Positions 23,408-35,440 of a stretch of 64,000 bases of DNA are shown here, in pieces. This DNA is from Alopecurus myosuroides (Eukaryota > Streptophyta > Magnoliopsida > Poales > Poaceae): NCBI GenBank assembly GCA_028641055.1, contig CM054061.1:30987523-31051522 (forward strand), written 5' to 3'. How positions within the stretch are numbered: position 1 is the stretch's first letter; the number at the start of each line of letters is the position of its first letter. The position numbers were made by a program, and so were the translations under genes. The notes under the pieces were generated by a model that saw only the letters and a program-made list of their open reading frames with translations, did not search any database and was not told the origin of the DNA.

Positions 23408-25119
23408 TGATGGCTAGGTTGAGACTCCAAGTGCAGAGTGTGTAGCTAGTGGCAAGCCTTCTTCCCCACGAGGGTGACTCGAGGGTTTATATCGAACTCT
23501 TGGGGAGCCAGTATTTTAGCAGTTGTCTTCCAAGCTTCTTCCAGGATCCTACAAACAAGTAGGGAATTTTGTGCCCTCAACCTCACCAAGTGGTTGTCAA
23601 GCACAAGGTGTGAGACTTCTAAATTGCAATGCAAAACTGAAAGTAAATGTGCAATAATTAAATCTACTACAAAATGCAAATGAGAAAATAAATATGCAAT
23701 GGATTGTTTTTGTATTTTTGTGATGCAAGTGGTGATGGAGATAATGTAAATTCGAATTGGAGATGCAAGTAAAGTAAAGTGCAAGTAAAAGTAAATTGCA
23801 CCAAAGTAACTAGAGTGTTTTCTTATAATTAAAATAGGACCGGGGTTCATGGTTTCACACTTGCATTCTCTCAAATAAAGTAGTAGACGGTGGACATAAA
23901 GAATTACATGTGAGATTACAATAACATGTTTAACATTGAGTACTTTCATATGGGCATCACGTCCTAGCATAGAGATCTCTACGGTCATATTGATCCCTCT
24001 TAAACTCCACCAAGATGCGAAATAAATCATAACACCTCGATAATTAAGGAAAAACCAGAGTATAGCTTGAAGCAATGTGACATGAAGTTGAAGTAAGAAC
24101 TTGCTAGATCTAGTCATGGAGATTTATTAGTGTCACTTCAAATCCCCGGTAACAAGGTACTCCTTTTTATCCCTAGTGAGGTAACTAAGAAAGGTTTAAC
24201 AAAACCTAAGTGGATCGCTGAACTTCTGTCACTTTCACAGCACTAGCCACCCCCCGTTACTCCAACTAATGCACCCATCACCCCACACACGCTCTCAAGA
24301 ACTAGATTGATCAAAGCTAGCAAATAAGAACGGGTTACATCAGATACATCTACTCAAATAACTCAAGAGAAACAATTGCAATCTCAGATTCAATAACTCA
24401 TAGAAAAGATCCACCACATAGGAATTACAACGGTGCCCGTAATCATGTGAGGCAGCTCATACGGATCTAATTAGTGAAGCACATAGAGAGAGAGATACAA
24501 GTGCTACTTCCACAAACCCATAGCCCTGGGGTGGACTACTCCCTCTTCATGGAGATGTCGATGGAGATGACGTTGGAGGGGTAGGAGATCACACCGGCGG
24601 CGCCCCACCGGAGTTTTCCCCCTCCAATCTTGAACTTCTGGTCTCTGTTTTGGTGTTTCGGTGTTTCGGCGGCGCTCTCCTCCGTAAGGGTACGGGGGAC
24701 CCTTTTTATAGTCGGTTTTAGATCAAGACGGAGTCGGTAAGTCGAAGATGGAAGGAATTGGGGCCACAGGGGCCAAAAGGGGGCCTCTCACGCGGCGAAG
24801 GAATCTGGCCGCGTGGAGGGTCCTCTTTTGGGCCTCCTTGCCCAATTCTCGTGGATCCTTCGCCCGCAAGTCTTCTCCTTCCCAGAAAATGACCCCCGCA
24901 GATTTTCAGGTGATTTCGCGGAAGTTTGCCCCCTGAAACGTCAAAAATATAGAAAACGGGGTTTCTGACAGGCAGGGTTAATTCCATAAAAGCTGGGGGA
25001 CTTTGTAATTTAACCCCAAAATACTATAAAACATTGAATTATACCCTTATATGATGCAATATGTAATAGAAAACCATGTGAAAATATGCAAAATTCATCT
25101 ATGCATTTTACATGCATCA
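23408..25119 (-). repeat. 3' LTR of element C
   Basis: 1712 bp; bounded by TSD GGTAC on the left and the polypurine tract on the right. A TATAAAAAG box reads on the minus strand near 24703-24712. Confidence 0.9.
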
Positions 25120-27485
25120 ACATCCCCAAGCTTAACCCATGCTCGTCCTCGAGTATGAATGTGATAAAACTAAGATGGGTTTTGCATATTTAAACAATCA
25201 TGGGATATCAAGGAGGATTATTCATGCTACATATAATCAAATGGTTAATACTAGAAATGAGTAGCAATATACAATTCATGTTGTAAGAAATATCAAATAT
25301 GCAAGCAAAGATGCTTCATGAAAGTTCACAAAGTGTATAATGAAATAATAGCACTATGGACCAATTGCATACACAAAATGAAAAATAAAATCCTATATTG
25401 GTCAAAGAATAGCATAATGGAGAATAGAAAATATAGTGGACACTTTGGAGAAAATTGAGTAGAGGTAAAACATGATCAAGTCTTATTTAGCCTCTAAATT
25501 ATTCAACTAAAATTACTAATTGAAATGTGGTATCCATTGATCTAGGACTCTCATTGCCCCTTCATCACTAGCATCTTAAAATTGTGAGTATTGAAATAAT
25601 GAGAATGACAAGGTGGTTGAAAGCCTCATGCCCCGTGAGTGTGAAAACCTACTCCATGATTACTCAACTTAAGATTCCTAATAAGCTTTGTACAATCATA
25701 ATAAGTATTAATGACATCATAGAGAACCGCAAAGAGGTACGTCTTGCCCCATGACATGGAAACAAGCCCATGTTACAATGACAAGATGAACAAACGGTGT
25801 AGACTCATCATCCTTTTTATTTTCATTCACTATTATGCATAGCTTCTTATTTTATTATAGGATGTGTTGTAGAGTCACTCAAGCTGTAAGTAAATTTCCA
25901 CCATGATAAAGCATGGCTTGGGTTAGCGGCCCAATGCGTTTCTCTAGTCATATAGATACTTACTCATCAAAACTTACTATTCCTCTATTTCATTTCGGCA
26001 TGGCAGGAGTCCAAAAACAAAAGTACATGATATCAACCAAATGTAAATTTTTTTGTGCAATGTTGAAAGCTTTCCGGTGATACACGTTTATAGCTAGACC
26101 CCAACCACACACTTGTCAAACGCAAAACTTGTGGCTCCCATTATTTGGTCATGTTTATTAGATGCATAAAAAGTAAAGTGTGCCTTCAAAAGTTCGTGAG
26201 AGTTCTATCCCAAGTTCAACCCATGACAATTAATAAAGTGAATATCTTAATTTAGAACATAAATAACACAATAACATGGTGAACATACTCGTAATAGCAA
26301 TGAAGCTAATGGGAAGATATGGTGGACTCACTGGAAATACTTGGCTAAGGAGTGTTGGAAACAAGTTTTTACTTGTTGGAAGTTTTAAATTTTTGGGCTA
26401 GCAAGAGGGAGATAGTTGACCAGATACTATGCATGCATATGTCCATAGAACTACTCATTTCATTACAAACTAAATAAACCAGCAATTAACATCAAGGACA
26501 TGAATAAGAGATAGCTCAAGACAACATTATTGCAAATTTCTACACATAAAAAGCCTATAAATCATGCAAACATATGTAGCTCTTCAAATCAACCATGGCA
26601 TCCCTATTCCAAGTCATAATACTAGCATCCAATACATTCCAACCCCAAACTCCAGTAGCTCAATCTCATATAAAATGATGGTGGTGGTCTTATCAAAACA
26701 AAAATAAAAATAAAAACTAGACGCTTCAAGTCTCTACGATAAATGCTTTGCTTAGAAAAACAGAAAGTAGACGTGTGCTAACCAAAAGAGTGTAGCTCCA
26801 GTGGGGTGTTCATCAAATCCCCAAGCTTATGGCTTTCACCATTCTTGGATGTCTTGAGGCGCAGCTCCTCTATTCCCTGTGAAAAAACTTCACAAAACAT
26901 GTTTCTCCCATTCTTTTTCTGTTGGGTGAGATTAGTAAGGACAAAAAAATCACATGCTTGCTATGCAAAATTCCAAATCAAATGCTCCAGTAGATAGACA
27001 ATAAGGTTCATTATGTTGTATGTTCACTCTCTTGCTTGAAAGAATCATGGAAATTCGATTCCCAAGCCCAAAGAGTGCATAAAACAAAAGAAGGCAGAAT
27101 CTGTCCAGAAAAGAAACAGCAGCAAAATGAACGTTTTCCCTAATATATACTCGTCAAAAAATTAAGCCAATTTTTTTGCTTACATAGGACGAAAAGTTCG
27201 AGAACATACTAAAAAATTAGCTCAATCCGACATACCAATAAAAAACGTAAAATCATACGGTGAGCAGACTCGTGCTGAAACGGAAATTTCATGCACTAGG
27301 ATAGCAACTTATAAGTCCAAATGGGTTTGACTTGACTCTTTATTGAAAACTCCAGAATTAAAACAAAAAACTAATCTCTTAAGACAGCAAGAGGACACTA
27401 GGAAAATCCAAACAAAAACAACCGGGTTGCCTCCCGTAAAGCGCTTTCTTTATAGCCATATAGCTAGGCTTTACTTACTTGATAA
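25120..27485 (-). other. non-coding 3' region and polypurine tract of C
   Basis: About 2.4 kb with no gene, closely matching D 36097-38464 in reverse. The polypurine tract TTAAGCTTGGGGATGT (minus) lies next to the LTR at 25120-25135. The stem-loop motif shared with B and D is at 27422-27444 (minus). Confidence 0.8.
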
Positions 27486-28832
27486 TCAAGAGGGATAAAG
27501 CTCATGAGGGAGCTTGTTCTTCAGCGTGTCCCTCTTCCTTGGGAAGTGATCCATGCTTTTCTTGTGAGGGAACTGAAACTTGACATTCCCTGCCTTGGAG
27601 TCTATGATTGCACCTGTAGTACGAAGAAAAGGTCTACCCAAAATAATAGGACTAGGGGATTTATCCCCCATATCCATAATAATGAAATCAACGGGTACGA
27701 AAGTCATGTGCAACTCAATCATAACATCTTTTACTTGTCCTATAGCATGTTTAGTAGAGTTATCAGCAAGGACAAATTCACTTGAGCACTTTTCTAAATT
27801 TTCTAGTTCTAGCAATTCATATAATTCTTTAGAGAGTACCGATACACTAGAACCTAGATCTAACATAGCATGGTGAATTTCTTTTCCAATTGAAACTAGC
27901 ACCTTGGGGATCCATGCATCCCCAAGCTTAGGAGGTATCATGGCCTCATTCTTGTACCTAGCAATTTTTTCATGTAAGACATGATTAGCAATATAAGATC
28001 CAAAGCCAGGTTGATTAACATTTATAGTGGGATCACTAGCAAATTTTCGTAGAGTAGAAATAAGTTCTTGCAAGCTACTTTTTTCTAAATCAAGCAATGG
28101 ATCCTTAATTTCAGTAAGCATCATAATTTCCTCTACTTTTCCTTTTCTATTATGCATATTAAAAATCTCATAGCGATCATCAAAAATATCCTCGGGTACT
28201 TCAGCCTTTTTTAAGCTCTCTTTAATTTTAACCTCTAAGAGCAAACTTTCAAGCAAAACATGGGTATTTGCAGCATTAGTACTAGTAAAAGATCCCCCAC
28301 ATTCATTATCTAAAAAGGCTCTAGAAGTTTCAGAAAGTCCCTTATAAAACATATGCATAAGTATCCAATATCTAAATCCATGCCCTATTCCATATGCTCT
28401 ACTTCTAAATCTCTCCCATGCTTGTATCATTGATTCATCCTTTTCTTGTTTAAAGGTAATGAGCAATTGTTTAACATTGTAATTCTTTTCAGCATGACAA
28501 AACCTTTCAATAAATGCAACCCTTAAGTTGAACCAAGTAGTAAAATTGCTAGGAGGCCATCTTAATATCCAATCTAATGCTTTGCCTCCTAGTGAGTAGG
28601 GAAAGAGTTTAACTTTAGTAGTGTTGATGTTTGCATGATTCAAGTTCAAAGTTTTACGTCTTTCATCAAATTTCTTAAGATGGAACAAAGGGTCTTCTTT
28701 AGGCTTTCCATAGAAACGAGATTCATAAATCATTTTAATAACACTAGGATCTACCTCTAATTTTTCAACGGGAATATTTAGCTCTTGAGGGAAATTCCTA
28801 ACACTGAATGGCCAATAAGTTCTCTGCTCCAT
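27486..28832 (-). CDS. gag-pro: gag-protease polyprotein of C, intact frame
   Basis: 448 residues from an ATG (28832) to stop, uninterrupted. Residues about 30-230 are the gag core (KVKLFPYSLGGKALDWI, SMIQAWERFRSRAYGIGHG, HMFYKGLSETSRAFLDNE), which assembles particles. Residues about 310-430 are a retropepsin-like protease: catalytic segment HAMLDLGSSVSVLSKELYEL (DLG instead of the usual DTG/DSG), flap FVLADNSTKHAIG, and closing motif ILGRPFLRTTGAIID. No zinc knuckle, RT, RNase H or integrase follows. The protease half is nearly the same as in D but the gag half is different. It could still supply gag in trans if transcribed. Confidence 0.85.
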   Translation of the reverse strand: MEQRTYWPFSVRNFPQELNIPVEKLEVDPSVIKMIYESRFYGKPKEDPLFHLKKFDERRKTLNLNHANINTTKVKLFPYSLGGKALDWILRWPPSNFTTWFNLRVAFIERFCHAEKNYNVKQLLITFKQEKDESMIQAWERFRSRAYGIGHGFRYWILMHMFYKGLSETSRAFLDNECGGSFTSTNAANTHVLLESLLLEVKIKESLKKAEVPEDIFDDRYEIFNMHNRKGKVEEIMMLTEIKDPLLDLEKSSLQELISTLRKFASDPTINVNQPGFGSYIANHVLHEKIARYKNEAMIPPKLGDAWIPKVLVSIGKEIHHAMLDLGSSVSVLSKELYELLELENLEKCSSEFVLADNSTKHAIGQVKDVMIELHMTFVPVDFIIMDMGDKSPSPIILGRPFLRTTGAIIDSKAGNVKFQFPHKKSMDHFPRKRDTLKNKLPHELYPS

Positions 28833-29150
28833 TTTCCAAGTTTTTATGTAGTTTTTAATTTTTTATGCAAAAGAAAAGTAAAGTAACTAAGAAAATTCGA
28901 AATACTAAAATAAACTAGATAACTAAATGCAAAACTAAAATGCAAACTAAAATAAAATATGCAAGACAAAACAAAAACAAGAACAAAAACAAAAACAAGA
29001 CAAGAAACAAAACAATCTACTTGAAAGAAGGTGGAGATAGAAAGGACGGTACTCACGTAGATGCAACCTCCCCAAGCTTAGGTGTTTGCACACCTTGTTG
29101 GTGATGAAGACTTCTTGTGAGCTCCCTTGGACAACTCCTTCACCTATGGA
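28833..29150 (-). other. leader of element C
   Basis: Untranslated leader between primer site and gag ATG. It contains a T/C-rich tract on the minus strand (TTTTTGTTTTTG repeats at about 28968-29015). No gene. Confidence 0.7.
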
Positions 29151-29168
29151 TCCCCGGCAACGGCGCCA
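29151..29168 (-). promoter_or_regulatory. tRNA-Asp primer binding site of C
   Basis: Minus strand TGGCGCCGTTGCCGGGGA, 10 bp inside the LTR; a perfect complement to the 3' end of plant tRNA-Asp as I know it. Confidence 0.85.
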
Positions 29169-29178
29169 GAAAAACGCT

Positions 29179-30887
29179 TGATGGCTAGGTTGAGACTCCA
29201 AGTGCAGAGTGTGTAGCTAGTGGCAAGCCTTCTTCCCCACGAGGGTGACTCGAGGGTTTACATCGAACTCTTGGCGAGCCAGTATTTCAGCAGTTGTCTT
29301 CCAAGCTTCCTCCAGGATCCTGCAAACAAGTAGAGAATTTTGTGCCCTCAACCTCACCAAGTGGTTGTCAAGCACAAGGTGTGAGACTTCTAAATTGCAA
29401 TGCAAAAATGAAAGTAAATGTGCAATAATTAAATCTACTACTAAATGCAAATGAGAAAATAAATATGCAATGGATTGTTTCTGTATTTTTGTGATGCAAG
29501 TGGTGATGGAGATAATGTAAATTCGAATTGGAGATGCAAGTAAAGTAAAGTGCAAGTAAAGTAAATTGCAGCAAAGTAACTAGAGAGTTTTCTTATAATT
29601 AAAATAGGACCGAGGTTCATGGTTTCACACTTGCATTCTCTCAAATAAAGTAGTAGACGGTGGACATAAAGAATTACATGTGAGATTATAATAACATGTT
29701 TAACATTGAGTACTTTCATATGGGCATAACGTCCTAGCATAGAGATCTCTACGGTCATATTGATCCCTCTTATACTCCACCAAGATGCGAAATAAATCAT
29801 AACACCTCGATAATTAAATAAAACCAGAGTATAACTTTAAGCAATGTGACATGAAGTTGAAGTAAGAACTTGCTAGATCTAGTCATGGAGATTGATTATT
29901 CTCACTTCAAATCCTCGGTAACAAGGTACTCCTTTTTATCCCTAGTGAGGTAACTAAGAAAGGTTTAACAAAACCTAAGTGGATCGCTGAACTTCTGTCA
30001 CTTTCACAGCACTAGCCACCCCCCGTTACTCCAACTAATGCACCCATCACCCCACACACGCTCTCAAGAACTAGATTGATCAAAGCTAGCAAATAAGAAC
30101 GGGGTACATAAGATACATCTACTCAAATAACTCAAGAGAAATAATTGCAATCTCAGATTCAATAATTCATAGAAAAGATCCACCACATAGGAATTACAAC
30201 GGTGCCCATAATCATGTGAGGCAGCTCATACGGATCTAATTAGTGAAGCACATAGAGAGAGAGATACAAGTGCTACTTCCACAAACCCATAGCCCTGGGG
30301 TGGACTACTCCCTCTTCATGGAGATGTCGATGGGGATGACGTTGGAGGGGTAGGAGATCACACCGGCGGCGCCCCGTCGGAGTTTTCCCCCTCCAATCTG
30401 GAACTTCTAGTCTCTGTTTCGGTGTTTCGGTGTTTTGGCGGCCTCTCCTCCGTAAGGGTATGGGGGACCCTTTTTATAGTCGGTTTTAGGTCAAGACGGA
30501 GTCGGTAAGTCAAAGATGGAAGGAATTGGGGCCACAGGGGCCAAAAGGGGGCCTCTCACGCGGCCAAGGAATCTGGCCGCGTGGAGGGTCCTCTTTTGGG
30601 CCTCCTTGCCCAATTCTCGTGGATCCTTCGCCCGCAAGTCTTCTCCTTCCAAGAAAATGACCCCCACAGATTTTCAGGTGATTTCGCGGAAGTTTGCCCC
30701 CTGAAACGAAAAAAATATAGAAAACGGGGTTTCTGACAGGCAGGGTTAATTCCATAAAAGTTGGGGGACTTTGTAATTTAACCCTAAAATACTATAAAAC
30801 ATTGAATTATACCCTTATATGATGCAATATGTAATAGAAAACCATGTGAAAATATGCAAAATTCACCTATGCATTTTACATGCATCA
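29179..30887 (-). repeat. 5' LTR of element C
   Basis: 1709 bp, followed by TSD GGTAC at 30888-30892. A TATA-like TATAAAAAGG (minus) is near 30470-30480. It is the likely template end for the inverted 141 bp copy at 31885-32025. Confidence 0.9.
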
Positions 30888-31701
30888 GGTACCCAGCCCC
30901 AAAATAATACAAACAAATTCTCTTCACTATTTTTGCCCCTGATTATATTAGTCAAAGCATAATTGTGTAAACAAAAGAGAAACAGGGATGACCTTCTACA
31001 CCAGTTGCGTCCTTCACCATGGGAGCCGCTCTTGTGAATCCAGTTGGCTTATGACGTACTGTATTGTCTGTATACCATTCGTTGACATAAGAATACACCT
31101 CTCCCAAAAAATAGACACTCCTCCACGGTGTCAAACTTTTAATACCTCTGTTTAATAAAATAAAAAGCTCTAGCACATGAGTGATCCCTGCTTCCCTTTG
31201 CGAAGGGCCTTTTGTTTTACTTTCATGTTGAGTCTCCATCTTCTAACTTTATGCACAATTGAGAGAGCATTTTTGCCATTCTGAGTTCTATGTGCATTTG
31301 TCCCATAAACATCAATAATTACTGCATGATGTGATATTATTTTTTCTTAAATTATTTGTTCTAGTCTTCCTCATGAACTTTGAAAGTGTCCTGGCATTTA
31401 TGTTTTGTCCCACTCTTAAGGACTAGCGAAATACCACTTTGCCATGCTTTCTCTATACCTAAAACAAACGTTTATCTTTCTTTGCATTATTATCCATGAT
31501 CCTTTATTTAAGATACTCTTCATTATTAAAAATGATTGCTATGCTTTATTATTAAAGTTCTATTTATCATGTTTGTGTTTGAAGTTCTATGATCTCAGCG
31601 TACATATGCCTTTACATTATAATGATCAAGTTTATGATAGTAGCATGTCGCCTTATTGTTTATCTACTTGAGGACGAGTAGGAACTAAGCTTGGGGATGC
31701 T
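30888..31701 (+). other. non-coding 3' internal region of B (second part)
   Basis: Continues B after the C insertion and matches A 4035-4330. It ends with the polypurine tract TAAGCTTGGGGATGCT (31686-31701) next to the B 3' LTR. No gene. Confidence 0.75.
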
Positions 31702-31884
31702 TGATACGTCATAAACGTATCCCTAATTTCTGATGTTCCATGTTGTTTTTATGTTGTTTCCCACATGTTTTCCTTACACTTTATGTCATTTTTACACGTT
31801 TTCCGGGACTAACCTATTAACAAGATGCGACAGAACCAGTTTCCTGTTTTCCGGGACTAACCTATTAACAAGATGCGACAGAAC
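31702..31884 (+). repeat. 3' LTR of B, first 183 bp, with a tandem duplication
   Basis: Starts TGATACGTCATAAACGTATC like the 5' LTR. A 48 bp unit beginning TTCCGGGACTAACC is present twice (31801 and 31849) but only once in the 5' LTR. The LTR then stops at a junction with inverted sequence; roughly 420 bp of LTR (equivalent to about 17450-17901) are missing before it resumes at 40158. Confidence 0.8.
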
Positions 31885-32025
31885 CGGCTCCCATGGTGAA
31901 GGACGCAACTGGTGTAGAAGGTCGTCCCTCTTTCTCTTTTGTTTACACAATTATGCTTTGACTAATATAATCAGGGGCAAAAATAGTGAAGAGAATTTGT
32001 TTGTATTATTTTGGGGTTGGGTACC
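31885..32025 (-). repeat. 141 bp inverted copy of the C right flank
   Basis: Reverse complement of 30888-31028 with about 3 mismatches, ending exactly at the GGTACC/LTR boundary as in C. It is internal sequence of B, out of place inside the B 3' LTR. Confidence 0.9.
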
Positions 32026-33736
32026 TGATGCATGTAAAATGCATAGATGAATTTTGCATATTTTCACATGGTTTTCTATTACATATTGCATCATATAAGA
32101 GTATAATTCAATGTTTTATAGTATTTTGGGGTTAAATTACAAAGTCCCCCAACTTTTATGGAATTAACCCTGCCTGTCAGAAACCCCGTTTTCTATATTT
32201 TTGACGTTTCAGGGGGCAAACTTCCGCGAAATCACCTGAAAATCTGCGGGGGTCATTTTCTTGGAAGGAGAAGACTTGCGGGCGAAGGATCCACGAGAAT
32301 TGGGCAAGGAGACCCAAAAGAGGACCCTCCACGCGGCCAGATTCCTTGGCCGCGTGAGAGGCCCCCTTTTGGCCCCTGTAGCCCCAATTCCTTCCATCTT
32401 CGACTTACCAACTCCGTCTTGACCTAAAACCGACTATAAAAAGGGTCCCCCGTACCCTTACGGAGGAGAGCGCCGCTGAAACACCGAAACACCGAAACAG
32501 AGACCTGGAGTTCCAGATTGGAGGGGGAAAACTCCGGCGGGGCGCCGCCGGTATGATCTCCTACCCCTCCAACGTCATCTCCATCGACATCTCCATGAAG
32601 AGGGAGTAGTCCACCCCATGGCTATGGGTTTGTGGAAGTAGCACTTGTATCTCTTTCTCTATGTGCTTCACTAATTAGATCCGTATGAGCTGCCTCACAT
32701 TATTACGGGCACCGTTGTAATTCCTATGTGGTGGATCTTTTCTATGAGTTATTGAATCTGAGATTGCAATTGTTTCTCTTGAGTTATTTGAGTAGATGTA
32801 TCTTATGTACCCCGTTCTTATTTGCTAGCTTTGATCAATCTAGTTCTTGAGAGCGTGTGTGGGGTGATGGGTGCATTAGTTGGAGTAACGGGGGGTGGCT
32901 AGTGCTGTGAAAGTGACAGAAGTTCAGCGATCCACTTAGGTTTTGTTAAACCTTTCTTAGTTACCTCACTAGGGATAAAAAGGAGTACCTTGTTACCGGG
33001 GATTTGAAGTGACACTAATCAATCTCCATGACTAGATCTAGCAATTTCTTACTTCAACTTCATGTCACGTTGCTTAAAGCTATACTCTGGTTTTTCCTTA
33101 ATTATCGAGGTGTTATGATTTATTTCGCATCTTGGTGGAGTATAAGAGGGATCAATATGACCGTAGAGATCTCTATGCTAGGATGTGATGCCCATATGAA
33201 AGTACTCAATGTTAAACATGTTATTGTAATCTCACATGTAATTCTTTATGTCCACCGTCTACTACTTTATTTGAGAGAATGCAAGTGTGAAACCATGAAC
33301 CCCGGTCCTATTTTAATTATAAGAAAACACTCTAGTTACTTTGCTGCAATTTACTTTACTTGCACTTTACTTTACTTGCATATCCAATTCGAATTTACAT
33401 TATCTCCATCACCACTTGCATCACAAAAATACAAAAACAATCCATTGCATATTTATTTTCTCATTTGCATTTAGTAGTAGATTTAATTATTGCACATTTA
33501 CTTTCAGTTTTGCATTGCAATTTAGAAGTCTCACACCTTGTGCTTGACAATCACTTGGTGAGGTTGAGGGCACAAAATTCTCTACTTGTTTGCAGGATCC
33601 TGGAGGAAGCTTGGAAGACAACTGCTGAAATACTGGCTCCCCAAGAGTTCGATATAAACCCTCGAGTCACCCTCGTGGGGAAGAAGGCTTGCCACTAGCT
33701 ACACACTCTGCACTTGGAGTCTCAACCTAGCCATCA
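32026..33736 (+). repeat. 5' LTR of element D
   Basis: 1711 bp, TGATGCATGTAAAATGCATA ... CTAGCCATCA. It differs from the D 3' LTR by several substitutions and small indels (for example an extra ACCGAAAC unit near 32480). Confidence 0.9.
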
Positions 33737-33746
33737 AGCGTCTTTC

Positions 33747-33763
33747 TGGCGCCGTTGCCGGGA
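33747..33763 (+). promoter_or_regulatory. tRNA-Asp primer binding site of D
   Basis: TGGCGCCGTTGCCGGGA, 10 bp after the LTR; one G shorter than in C. Confidence 0.8.
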
Positions 33764-34081
33764 GCCATAGGTGAAGGAGTTGTCCAAGGGAGCTCACAAG
33801 AAGTCTTCATCACCAACAAGGTGTGCAAACACCTAAGCTTGGGGAGGTTGCACCTACGTGAGTACCGTCCTTTCTATATCCACCTTCTTTCAAGTAGATT
33901 GTTTTGTTTCTTGTCTTGTTTTTGTTTTTGTTCTTGTTTTTGTTTTGTCTTGCATATTTTATTTTAGTTTGCATTTTAGTTTTGCATTTAGTTGTCTAGT
34001 TTATTTTAGTATTTCGAATTTGCCTAGTTACTTTACTTTTGTTTTGCATAAAAAATAAAAAATTACATAAAAACTGTTAAA

Positions 34082-35440
34082 ATGGGTGATAGAACTAAAT
34101 TAAGTGACTACACAAATACACCCAGTGACCAATTCATTGCTAGGCCAATTACTACACCTGAAATACAAGCTGAAAGCTATGAAGTAAGTCCTAGTTTATT
34201 GAATTTAATTACTAGAGAGCAATTTGGTGGTAGTGCTATGGAGGATGCCTCTATGCATCTTCATGATTTCATGGAAATATGTGATATGCAGAAATTTAAA
34301 AATGTGGAAAGTAGTGTTTTAAAACTGAAATTATTTCCTTTTTTACTTAGAGGAAAGGCTAAAGAATGGTTACTTTCACTACCTACAGCTAGTATAAAGT
34401 CTTGGGATGATTTAAAAGAAGCTTTCATTAAGAAATATTATCCTCCCGTTAAAATTTGGCAAAATAGGAATAATATCCTCTCATTTAGGCAAAATGATAA
34501 TGAACATGTAGCCATGGCATGGGATAGAATTAAATTAATGATTAGAACATGCCCATCACATGGAGTAAATGAATGGACCATACTACACTCTTTTTATAAT
34601 GGTCTAAACTACATGTCTAGAAATATACTTGATTCTGCTGCTGGAGGTGCCTTTATGAGTAAAACTGTAGGTGAGGCTAAGAGCATATTAGAAAGAATAT
34701 TGCAAAATTATAGTCAATGGAATACTGAAAGAGCACCCAATCCCACTAAGAAAATAAACTCAATTGAAGAAACCAATGATTTGTCTTCTAAAATGGACAC
34801 TATTCTTGCTTTTATTAATAAACAAAATATGGAGAATGTGCCTTTGCAGGAGCTAGTTGGTAGTAATTCTGAAAGTGTGGATGTTAATTTTGTTAGGAAT
34901 TATGGTAGCAATGGTTTTGGTAATGCTTACAATTCATATAGTAAACCTCCTTATGTGCCAAATAAACCTTTTGTTCCATATCCTAATGCTAATGAAAATA
35001 AGTGGAAGCCTTCTAGTGAAATTTCTGAATTTAATAAATTGCTTATGGAACAAGTTGCTAGTCACAATGCTATGATACATGAGTTAAATAAGTCTATTGC
35101 ATCCATTAGTAGTGATATTAAAGGATTGCAACTTCAATCTTCGAATTTAGATAAAGCATTGTCAAAATTAGCTGATAATCAAGCAACTCTATTAAGCATG
35201 TCAGCAGGAAAGCCACAAGCACAACCTAGTGTAGGAATGAATTCTATTACTATTGCTGCTCCTATTATTGAAAATATTGATCATATTGCTGAGAATACAA
35301 GTGAGCATGTCCCTACTAGCTTAGAAGAAACTTTGAATGAAGTAGTGAAGTACCCTGAATATTTGCTTCCATATATGTCTTATCTTGCTAGCAAAGATGA
35401 AATTAGTCCTCATGAATCAAGCATGCTAGCTAAATTATAG
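34082..35440 (+). pseudogene. gag: gag of element D, ends at a premature TAG
   Basis: 452 residues from ATG 34082. The gag core (residues about 60-215) has LKLKLFPFLLRGKAKEWLLS, WDDLKEAFIKKYYPPVKIW, HVAMAWDRIKLMIRTCPSHG and LHSFYNGLNYMSRN. A Pro/Asn-rich linker and a helical segment (about residues 325-375) follow. The TAG at 35438-35440 fits a CAG (Gln) change, since the same frame goes on into SKVEETMMLTEIKDP, which is present unbroken in C. This gag is only distantly similar to that of C although LTRs and protease are nearly the same. Confidence 0.85.

Larger units (their letters stand above)
23408..30887 (-). mobile_element. gypsy retrotransposon C, complete, gag-protease only
   Basis: 7480 bp on the minus strand. 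LTRs 23408-25119 and 29179-30887 begin TGATGCATG and end CTAGCCATCA, with a perfect TSD GGTAC (23403-23407, 30888-30892). The primer site matches tRNA-Asp. The 4.06 kb internal part codes gag plus protease only. By eye the two LTRs differ at about 2-3% of sites in the parts compared, so the insertion is older than F. Confidence 0.92.

Noticed and set aside
24718..24987. 62-89 codon frames in the GC-rich part of the C and D LTRs
   Set aside because: Located at and upstream of the LTR TATA box; conserved only as LTR sequence.
33028..33698. Overlapping frames of 68-148 codons inside the C/D LTRs, repeated in all four LTRs
   Set aside because: They recur because the LTR is repeated; T-rich hydrophobic translations without a domain, interrupted differently between copies.
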